64,000 nucleotides of DNA from NCBI GenBank assembly GCA_903813345.2, contig CAIIXF020000006.1, positions 30,484,024 to 30,548,023 of the forward strand, in the 5' to 3' direction. Within the stretch, counting starts at the first letter, position 1. Each line of letters begins with the position of its first letter. The stretch is from Owenia fusiformis. Taxonomy: Eukaryota; Annelida; Polychaeta; Sabellida; Oweniidae. The notes below the pieces were generated by a model. That model saw only the letters and a program-made list of their open reading frames with translations, did no database searches and had not been told where the DNA came from. The position numbers and the translations under genes are program-made. Shown here piece by piece: positions 28,101 through 40,100 of this stretch.

Positions 28101-31100
28101 CATCCGAAGAATTCCCAGGTGATCATTACCCTACCTACTGTGATGGACCCGTGTATCTGTTAGCGACAAATGTAGGAAAGGCATTATATAATGCTTCTTT
28201 ATATCAGCCATTATTCTGGCTTGAGGATGTATATACAACAGGCTTCCTTGCAGACAAACTTGGAATGGAACATACAGAATTTTCCTCTTTATATGCTTAT
28301 GTTCCCCAGTGGTTCACATTTGATATTTTTGTATCATTTATTGTCAAACAGTATGTATTTGTGATATGTAAATCAACACAACATATAACAGAACTCTGGA
28401 TGATCCTAGAGCAGTATCAACGAAATAACATACATGAGAAGCGGTTGCTATATCAACCAATGGAGCTTCGTAATGCCGCAGTTGCTAGAGAAAAAGAACG
28501 CTTTAAAAATTACAAATATTATCTTTGGAAACTTCGTTAATGTTTGCTCAATAATGTAAACAATAAATATATGAAATCATGTAAGTTATAATGGTCAAGT
28601 TTCTTCAAATATTTTTTTTATCATGCACACATATCTCATATTGACATTATTGTTGACATTATCGTCTTGCTTGTATCAAGCGCTATCTTGCACCCCTTTC
28701 CTTTCTTTTTCCACACGCTGCAGAATAAATATTGGAGCAGGAGGAGCAGAAACTTGAGATAGTGATATGAATTATGGTTTTACATTGCTTACAGTTGTTC
28801 GTAAAATATTTTGCAGACATGGGTTTCAGTTCAGGCTTTAATTGGGAAAACTGGGAGAGAAAGTCTGAAGCGCAAAGTTACAGAATTCAGAGTTGATTTT
28901 GTACAGCATGAAGTAATTATGCGAGCACAGCATATTCTCGCTGTGTACGAGCTTCCTGAGGTGACAGCAGTTAGTGCTGGTTTGGCTACATTTTTTGTTT
29001 GGGTAAGTTTTAAAACTTAGGTGTCCATTATTATGGCCAAAATTATTATATGAGAAATGGTTTTGGAATGATGGAATTCATTTTGTTAGATGGGAAGGAG
29101 GTGAATTAATATTTTCTTATGAGAAAAATTTGACTTCCGGTGAAATTCAAATGTCCAAGAAATAAACAGTTGCAAAACTTTAAAAGGGGGTCAAGCCATA
29201 ACATTAACATTTTATGCAACTGATTTTTCAAATGGTTTTTATTTATTTTTGTTTAAAGGAATTCTGGGCAATAAAAATAACAAAATATAATTTCTGGGAC
29301 AAGACCAAACGACTTTGACAATTTCTTTATCCTACCTATTTTGTAATTTAACAATCAACACAAGTATACATACCATGTTTCAGCGATTATAAAACTGGAA
29401 GTGTTTTCTCTGAGGTCGGTGTGGGAATATTTTTGCCGTGGATTCGATTTTAAATGCTTCTTAATGATCTTCAAATGCCTACTATGATATCTATTTGTGA
29501 TGTTTTGACTTCCGCGCAACAATTTACTCGACTGGAAAATTCACTTCCAGTTCCTCTCAATAAAGATGAGCTGAAAGTTGTTGGGAACAAGTTGTTGGGA
29601 ACAACTTTCAATCGTCAGTCTAAATAAAGCTTTTTAAGGCTAAATAGTCGACTTTGAATATAGACCTTCATACATACTTCGAAAGTAGAACACCCAGAAA
29701 AGGTTTTAAACCATGAAAGCGACTCTAAAGCCAGAATCAGCTGTGAAGTACAGTGTGCCTTTGAGTATTTCAAAATGGACATTTTGGAATAACTGAAAAC
29801 CACATGCGTGTAGAATTGTTACTGTAAGGGCTAACATTGGCATTTGAGTCAGCATTGAAACGTGACATTAGAGTCAGCCTTGACACATGACATTAGAGTC
29901 AGCCTTGACACATGACATTAGAGTCAGCCTTGACACAGGACACTGAACTTTAATTGACTTTGTTGGCAAATCGTTTCATGAAATATTCAGAAACTGTATA
30001 ACTTATATAACCCAAATACCCTTAGAATAAGATCTTTACAACTGGATTAGTATTTTATTGAAAATATAAAATGGTTTATAGATTTAAACCTAATACTTAA
30101 TAGATCTAGAAGACCCTGTATTGGCAAATCCACAATTAGAATAAACCTGTATAGTTAATCTCAGTCATTTAAGTAAGGATTTCAGAAGCACTTGTGGACC
30201 CCCCACTACAGACCTGCCGGTAGCCAGAATTTGCCAAATACCAAATATCCCATTGACTCCCATGTGCTTAACCTCATTCGGTTTCTAGGGTTCAGCTTTT
30301 GAAAAAATCTAGGGGGATTCAAATTTGACAGTTTGAAAAGTGCTAAAAATGGTGAAAATCTGCTTAAATTTGAAAGAATTTTTGTCCAAACCCCCAGGAC
30401 TATGAGGCCTACACTCTAAAACTTATTTATGTTTTCCAGGCCAATGGGATGATTGACGAGTATTTCTCCAGGCTGAGAGATGCAGGAGTCGGATGAAATG
30501 CACTGACAAATCAGCAATTGAACTCTCCATCGTTTTAACCTCCAATCATATGGTTTCTAGTATTTAGTACTGTATACGATGTCTAGAAACCTGCATATGG
30601 AGGATGCATATGTGCCATAGGTGAAACAATGATTGAAACAAATAAATATTACACAACCCGTATCAAATTCACTTGACCCATAAGTCTTCATCGCAACTTT
30701 TATTTTTCAATTATATTAATAGTTAATTAACAGGGCCAATAATACATTGCCTCTGCCCTGCTCTGTATGTTTAAAATGTATTGAGTACTCTGATAATAAA
30801 AAATAATTTAAACCTCAAGCTTGAATTTTATTTACAGTCAAAAGTATGATCCCATTTTTAAATATCCCATTGACTTTCATGTTATCTGGTCTTAAAAAGA
30901 ACAAGCAGGTCACAGCAAAGTCAATGATTACTCTATGTATACATGTAATTAAAAGTAAATTAGGGAATAGGGATGGTGCCCAAAAAAGAATTAATTAAAA
31001 TGTTCAAATATTTAACATTTTTAGCTTATTGAATCATCATGTATCTCTCCCTCTAATTCAACTGTGGTAGGATAATGTAACTTGATATCCTAAGGTAGAA

Positions 31101-34100
31101 ACAGCTCCCTGAATCAATCTGGTATCTTTATTCTGGCTAGGACCAGAGACAGTTCTAGCCAGCACAGGCCTTTTATCGAGTTAGTTGCACTCTAATGAAA
31201 AAAAAGTTTTACCAAACCATTGGGCCTCAACATACCTGATGTAACAAATATGCCTCCTATGATGCCACATAGCCTAACCATGAACTGCCAGTAAGGCTTA
31301 TGCTCTTCTGTCACAGTGAACTTTAATGCAGATAAATCATACTTGACGAATACTCCCGCTACACCATGGCTCCCGCTACTATGGTTAATTGTTCTGTTCT
31401 GTAAAAATAACAAGATAGAGATACTGAGAAATTTTGACAATACTTGAGGAATAGGAATACTCCTAAATTAATGAATACAGTAAAACCTGTATAAGTGGAA
31501 CACCTTTGGTGTGTTTCACTTATTTACTTTCACAAATTCCACTTATAGAGGTTCATTTATATGCAGTAAATGGGTATTTGGATTTGGAAAAGTAGTCAAC
31601 TTCCAGAAGTGTTCAACTTCTAGAGGTGTCAACTTAAGAAGTTTGGCTGTATATTTGCAACCAATCAAAAATGTTGTTATATTGGTCAATACTTGGTCAA
31701 TCACAGCCGAAAGAATAACAATATATTTTATATTCGAACATGACTGTATTCACGCCTTCTATAACTGTAAACAAAGTCAACATTTGACCCAAGGTATATT
31801 CGCGAAGAATACTCCTGGTAATACGTGTGATGTGTGACGTCATAATGGCGGGTCGTAGTAATGGCGGACCATAATGAATATTCGTAAACATTTTGGTGAG
31901 TTTTCAATGTCTAATTGTAATATAGACCTCAGAGAAGGGTAATATTGTCAAATACACCCCTTAGGGCTTAGGGGACAAACGCTTTCGAACAGAGAACTTT
32001 TGTGCCTAGCCCTGTGGGGTGTATTTGACGTTATTACCCCTTCTCTTCGATCTATATTTCTTAATTAACAAACATAAGAATAATTGTCCTGGGGAATGAA
32101 TGTGAATGGTTAAGGTCTGCTGTTTTTGTTGATTCAAAGCAGAACCATGATTCACTTGTCAACAGACCCAAAATAAAATCTTACCCTCTCAGTGACAGCA
32201 TATTGGTATGTTTCTAGGTTAGTATGACTCGTGTGGACTTTAGTTGGAACGACTTGGATGAAATACTGGAACATATGGTAGTCTGAAAGTAAATGAAGAT
32301 TTTCTAGTAAGAAAATGATACCCACAACATAAGATCAAACATTTACTCCAAGAAGTAAATTACCTTATTTTTGAATCATCAATCAAAGCTTGCCTATTTT
32401 CTCAGGCTGTAACATCACAATATATCACACCAAATTATAAGTAAACCTGTATATCCAAACATCTCTTTTCAGTTCAATTTTTAATTTGCCGCCATAGCCA
32501 TCCCTGTTGAAAAACCTCTTAATGTGAACACCTGTCAATCCAAAGAATTTAGCTAGTTCCACTGGTACTTGAATAAGACATGTTTTATTGTACTTACTGT
32601 CTTTAGTAATCATTTCATCCCCATCTAGTGGGTTCACCACACCTGGAGTAGGCACACCAAATGAGAACTCATCAATTCGGTGAGAGAAATTGTAATCTGA
32701 AATCAAACATGAAACTCAATGGAACGAAAGTGAAACGTTTATGTACATCATATCCAAAATACTGATATACATACATACATGTATTACAAACGACTCTTCT
32801 CATTTTATCAAGGTCAATATTGAAACTAGGAATATATATAGCAGGGTCTCTGTTGTTAACCAAGCCATATCCCATTTAATTTTTTTTTTAAATAACATGC
32901 TTTTAAATAAACTTACACAATTTAATATAGTACTATATAGTATGAAAAAAGTCAACGATGATAGGGTTAAAGCTAATCTAAAATCTATTGTAAGCTGTAT
33001 TAATGATATTCAAAAAGAACATGCAGTAATTGAACAAATGTGTAGACAAGAAACCGTTATTGAATAATACATATTGTAATAATTTGTTATACCAAATGCT
33101 AAATGTAGCTATAACAAAATGTTACCACTTTTTGAATGTTACAAAGTAAGAAATGAAAATAAAAGGTAGATTTAAAATAAATGATAAAAATAAAATATAA
33201 ATCTCGTTAAAAAATTGTAGTCAAAGAATGACATTTGGAAAGGTTCATTAAAAGAGATAGGTACAGCCAGGCATAGCTTTCAACTAGTTGAAAGCCCATG
33301 AGCCAGGTAATGGGAGATTTAGTAAAATAAGTTGTTCCACTTTATTTTGGAAAGAAAGGAGACATCATTATGAGTTTCCCCCTTAAAGAGTTGTCTCTGG
33401 TAAACAATGGATATTAACCTCAAAACATATACTTTAGTTTTCCGAACATGGCATGATCTTACAGTCTAGTTTCTTCATAAAATCGTATCTACAGAAGATC
33501 CCTCTGTATGATGTCTACAGCACAGACCCAGGAACATTTAACATGGGAAAATTGGCCATATTATGTCCTAGGACTGTACAATAGACTAACTCCTACCTGA
33601 TCTATCAACCATAGCAGACAAGTGGGCGTGGCCAGCAAAGTGGGGGATAGATCTGCTCACAAGAAGTTGTACAAAACAGAACATTACACCATTGGATGAA
33701 TTGAAAACATGCTTTGCATATTATAGAAGCTGTGATAGTAAAGCTATATGTAAATATACATACAAAACATCCAGAATTTCAAAAAGTATGATGAGTACAA
33801 AGAAAAGTGAAATCATCAATATGTATTATTATTCGTCAGATTTCAACAGTTTTTTGTACTACCTTAACATTTTGTGGTTTAATATTCTGGGATGCTCCTT
33901 TATCACAGTTTTCCATTCCATTGAACGCAGAAAAATTGCTCTTTTGGATGCAGAATTCATTATTTGAATAGGGAAAACTGGGAAGAGGATTTTGTTGTCA
34001 TTATCAGCCAATAGCCGAGCTGCAAAATGCGCTATTTAACTGCCATAGGAGCCCATTGAACAGGTAAGGATGACACAATCAGTCACATTTGTTAAACAGT

Positions 34101-37100
34101 GGTATCTAGTAGTTATTCCGACTAAAAACTGAAGAAATGAAGAAAAAATGTATTCATAAGATGGATTCTGAATACTTTCACCTAATTAGAGAACTGTTAG
34201 CTACAATGTTAAAACATTGGTTATAAAATCGAAAGCATAAAAATGTATTAGCCAATGCTTTGTTGTGTTAGGATTATATTCCAAACAAATTCAAGATTTT
34301 ATAAATAAATCTCTTAGTAAAACAAAGCAAATGTACTCGATGTAGAACCAAATAATTTCCATTTCATTTCATTTTAGTAAACTGTGAAAATCAGCCAAAT
34401 ATTTTGTTTACTGAAAATAATAACCAAATCATTGTTTTCCAAATTAGATTCTTTTACAATATACCAGTATGTGAATATAGTACCTGACTGATAGCCAAAT
34501 ATACTGGAAGTAATTACAATGAACTCAAAACAATGTCAGAACATTCTTGTAACACAACATCAAGTCCACAATATGTAACAGTGCTACATCTAACATAACA
34601 AAAACATATTCATATTTTAAACCAGTTAGTGGCATTCATGGTTAGGTTCAATGATGAACATAACCGTGTACAGTATGCAGAGGCACCATCTATAGATGGC
34701 CTTCAAAATTAACATTGTATTCTGTATTCTGCAATTCATATATTATACATAAATGAGCATTATAACACCAAAATATTCCTAAAAATGTTGTTACATTTTA
34801 TTAGATTTTATCTGAAATTACATATTTTTAGTTTATTGCAAATTACAATTCCTGAATTGTGCCATTCCACAATTCTGCCATTCTAGCATCAAAAAAGAAA
34901 CTTAATTTTCATCAGTTGCAATAGACTAGATGCGAGTAGAAAAAATCTTGATTTACGCCATTAAATATTCAAAATTCAGTCAAAGCGATGTTATATTTGA
35001 AATCTACATGTAAAAGTACATCTAGAAATATCGTTTCGAAAATTGTTTATCAAGTTTGAAAATTTAATTATTTTTGAAATTGTGACTTCTAGTTCGGGTT
35101 GATTCTCCATAGAGCCCATGTTACAAAATTACAAAAAGTGAAATATCTTTTCTTGTATTGGTCAGATAACATTTTCATTTACTGGACATATTTTGATTTG
35201 CATAACTATTAGATACATAAGGGTTATATGAAAATTGAACCACTAAAACAGATGTAATTTAAGTTAAAGGGAACTTTCCTCTATACCCGCCATGCTATCT
35301 GACCCGAACGAGCCACCTAGTGGTGAAACTGGTAACTACCTACTCGCATCTGCGTTATTTACAATATTTTGAGAAATTAATTTGGGCTTTGGCAGCTAAT
35401 GATCATTTTTAGTATAATTTAAAAGGATTACCACAAAGATGACTTAAAATATGAATATGCAATGAAAGGATTAGTACATGCAACAACAGATAGATGTCAC
35501 TGCAAGCTTACCATTGCTGTTGACAAACATTGACAAATGTGCATGACCAGCTGGTATGACAGGTATGGATCTAAAATCAATAATAAAATCAATATGTATT
35601 TAATATATAATCCGTGACATCCCTATCTAACCCCCTCAGGTCTGCCGCAAACTCCTATATATAAAATACAATTTAAATTACTATCTGGAACACTGCACTG
35701 CTCCGATCACAGGGCTTCAAAATCCAGAATATATTCAACTTTTTACCCCCTACGTTAAGCAGTTAGCATTTCCCTGATTAAGAACTCACAATCTGATTGG
35801 CTGTAGCAACACTACGACAGAAATCATGTATAACTCATTGTGCATAATTAGATCATGTGATTCAGTTTAATCGGGCACTTCCAAATTGGTTATAGCAGGG
35901 GGAAGAAGGAGGTACGGATTCTGGACCCCTACTTAGGAGGATGCTGATCCCCAGGCATTTAAATATTGTTTCTGTACACATAACTTTTTTCTTAAAATGT
36001 CTGTCATTTATTCATCAACCAGAAAATACTATTTTTCTGACTTTATGATAGTTCAATTTAAATTACACGTTACATGATATTTTTCAATAAATACAACCTA
36101 AATTGCATTACATAATAATACATATGTCAGAATCTTCTAAAAATTGATCATTACATGATAGTAATAAAGATGAATAGCTTTACAACATGGCCTTGAGCAG
36201 AGCCATAAGAAACCAAGGTGAATAAGTTAATAGGTATGTATTAATGTATGGTAGACTGCCTAATAATTGAAGACTTTCGTGGATCTGTGCATTAGACTGT
36301 TTCTCAAATTCTAATGAGATATACTATCATGAAAAGTTCAAATTCAAAAACTGACAAAGGTGCACTGTCACTTTAAAACTCATGACAAATGAAAACTCAT
36401 GACAAATGAAATGAGTAAAAATCTGAGTATGGGTAATCAAAATGGTGAAACAGATCACCTGCATTGTTTACCCTCCATATAAAACTGAATTGTCTGGCCA
36501 GATCTTTTGGGAGATATCACATTTGACATGGTAAAGAATACATGTCATATTAGTACTGTAGGTCATCTGTACACTGTTCATGTTTTTTTGCAATCTTTTC
36601 ACCACCTACAGCTCTGATTCTGGCTTTGAGGCTAAGACATACATAAGATTATGATTTGTCAAAATGTTGTAATACATGCCTAAATATCATTTCAATAAGT
36701 GACAGAACACCTTTAATTAATTGAACAAATTTAATGTGTCATTGATACATACTTGCCAGCAGTGATGTGGAAGTTGCCTGCAAGTTTATTAACTTGAATT
36801 TTGCCATGTATCCTACACCCATCATATGCTCCTACGGGTTCATCCTCTCTGAAAAAATCATTTTGCACATTTTGAAATATGGGATTTAGTATCCTACAGC
36901 CATTATATGGTACTACGGGTTCATACTCTCTGAAAAAATCATTTTGCACATTTTGAAATATGGGATTTAGTATCCTACAGCCATTATATGGTACTACGGG
37001 TTCATACTCTCTGAAAAAATCATTTTGCACATTTTGAAATATGGGATTTAGTATCCTACAGCAATTATATGGTACTACGGGTTCATACTCTCTGAAAAGA

Positions 37101-40100
37101 ACATTTAGCATGTTTAAAATACAAGATTTAAGTCAAGGACTAAATGAATTGTTGGTGATTTATTTGTAGTTTTAAACAAGGGCTTTAACCAGAGGCTAAC
37201 AAAATGTAGTAATGTATAAGTTATGTGGGAATACAAAACTGAACAGGGTAGAAGCATTTATAAGATCGGTTCTTATTCAAAATAATCTTAACTAGTTCAA
37301 ATATAAAGAAAGGTCATACTTATTTGAGAAATATAGTTTGATCATCGCTTTAGTTACAAATAGTGCTTGACAAGTATTTTCCTCTTTTACTGAAATATTT
37401 TCCAAATAACTTTCTTCATACATTTACTAATTTTGTTTTCTTCTCCTAATTTTCTTTGCTTTTTACTAAGATATTTCTTAATAATTTTCTTCATACTCGT
37501 ACATTTACCAAATCTGTTCAATATAGTAAGATTAAATGTTCCATTGCTGGATTAGGGGAACAATTTACTTTTTTGAAACGAATTCTTGGTAAAGAGTCTT
37601 AAATGTCAATGTCACTTTTCTACTTAATGTCATTTCCATGAGTTACAGACCAAATATCCGAACAATTGTTGATTTAATAGCCCCTTAGCGGAGTCTCAGA
37701 CAAGTATTATGAGCCTAACGTATCATAAAAACTCAAATATTTTCCACCCTTTTCACAATTATAGCTTTTTTTAGATGGGACCATCAAATTAAAAGTCAAG
37801 TACAACCTGTGCGATGGAACACCTCGCTGTAAAGAACAATTTTTTATGGAACAGATTTCAAAAGATATGAGTTTCATTGATGTGTAAAAGACACTGTAAA
37901 GTACACTTGTCTACAAGGAACAATTTTAGCCAATATGGATGATGTTCGTACACACAGATTCTACTGAACTGGACATATCAAAGTACTGCAGCATTGTGAT
38001 TTAAGAAAAAGTAAGGTGATGAGTGAGTTAGCAAAGAAAATTTCAGCAAAATACCAAGGGGATTTCAATGGCAAAATAACATCTAAAGTAGTAGTTTTGT
38101 CAAAATGTCTCATATACATGTAAAACATTTTCTTGGTTGATTATCACTGTTCAAGTGCATAAGTAAATCTGATGAATGCTCCTTTAGAAAGTGTTCAGCT
38201 TTATTGAATTGTCCCATGAACACAGATTTTAAAATAATGTTACAAAATTTCATTTGTTCAAAATCCAATACAAATGATTTTTATTTCATAATTTCAATGT
38301 TAATGTTTATGCATACAAAAGACATATGCATACATGTATGATTACATTTCAACACTCATATGCTTTAATTGCGAAATTCTCATTGTATAACATGAGAAAA
38401 GTATAACAATTGTCACAGAATCAAATGACCTATGCCAACACTGAATGCCAGTAACAAAAATGTTGGTTGTAACAATATGTCATCACTTTATGTTCTTAAC
38501 ATAAGAACTCATCATAAAAACTGAAATTGTACCTTTTAGGCATCTCAGAGGACATTCCCTTGTAACCAGTCTTCCAGAGCATGTCCTGCAGAGCATGATA
38601 CTCTGATCTCACATACTCATTGACGTGAGCAATCATAGTTTGGTATTCTTTCTGTTTGGGGGAGAGTTCAAACCAGACAGGCTCTTCTTGAAGTTTTCCA
38701 TGTATATTGGCTGAACTCTGGCCTGTTATATCCAATACATCAGCTCCAATATCTGAAACATGATATGAATACAGTACACACACATGCTTTGATGCTTTAA
38801 GTTCAACCCAAAAAGACGATTTTTGGGTTTACATCACTGCAAGTGAAGCGAGCCCTTTTCTATGCAATTCAAACTATAATTTGTCAATGTTTTTTCAACA
38901 AACTTTACAAAATTGCTTTTTTCTTTATTTGTGGGTATGGGATCACACTAATCCCCCCACCCTGGCTATGCCCATGACTTGGGGTGGTAACATAAAAAGA
39001 AATTTGAAGACAAATGAAGACAAGATAAAATGCTCATATGCTCTTTGACTTTGTACTTACATGCACATTTCATAGCTACTGTCATGTCAATGTTGATCTG
39101 CAGTTTACTAAAACAGAAAAATATTATACTTAAACATATAAGAATGAACAGACTAATGACCAGCTCAGTGATTGATGCACATTTCAGAGTATGCGATTAA
39201 TCAAAAAACATAGTTAAATGTAATTCCTAAATTTTAGTATTTTTAGGGTTCCATTACTTATAGCAAAGACATTGATGGCTTAACTACACAAAATGCAATG
39301 GTCATTGACAGTTTTAACATGAGGAGAGTTAAATATGGAAAGAATATATATGGTCATAGCTACCATATTATGAGAGAAATGATATGGCAAGGAATATCCC
39401 TTTAACAAGAGAGTTACATGAACCATTGACAGTTTACCTATTCATATCTTTATCCACTTCATATTTAAACTTCAGTTCTGTTGCTGTGTAGTACTGCAGT
39501 TCAAAGTAGATCAGCACAACCATTATGATGAATATCACAATCGACACTGAAATTAGAAATCAAAGTAGATCAGCACAACCATTATGATGAATATCACAAT
39601 CGACACTGAAATTAGAAATCAAAGTAGATCAGCACAACCATTATGATGAATATCACAATCGACACTGAAATTAGAAATCAAAGTAGATCAGCACAACCAT
39701 TATGATGAATATCACAATCGACACTGAAATTAGAAATCAAAGTAGATCAGCACAACCATTATGATGAATATCACAATCGACACTGAAATTAGAAATCAAA
39801 GTAGATCAGCACAACCATTATGATGAATATCACAATCGACACTGAAATTAGAAATCAAAGTAGATCAGCACAACCATTATGATGATTGAATATCACAATC
39901 GACACTGAAATTAAAAATCAAAGTAGACCAGCACAACCATTATGATGAATATCACAATTGACACTGAAATTAGAAATGTTGTACATAAGATCCCTGAGAA
40001 AGAGGCCTCTATTTTATCCCACATACATACATGAATCTTAAGTATGTAAAATTGATTATCCCATACTTGGACGTGTTACGGGTACATAAAGCCGGTTTGT

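Noticed and set aside
32741..33067. 108-residue plus-strand frame
   Set aside because: Lies in an ERGIC2 intron, opposite strand, with low-complexity composition and no family motif.
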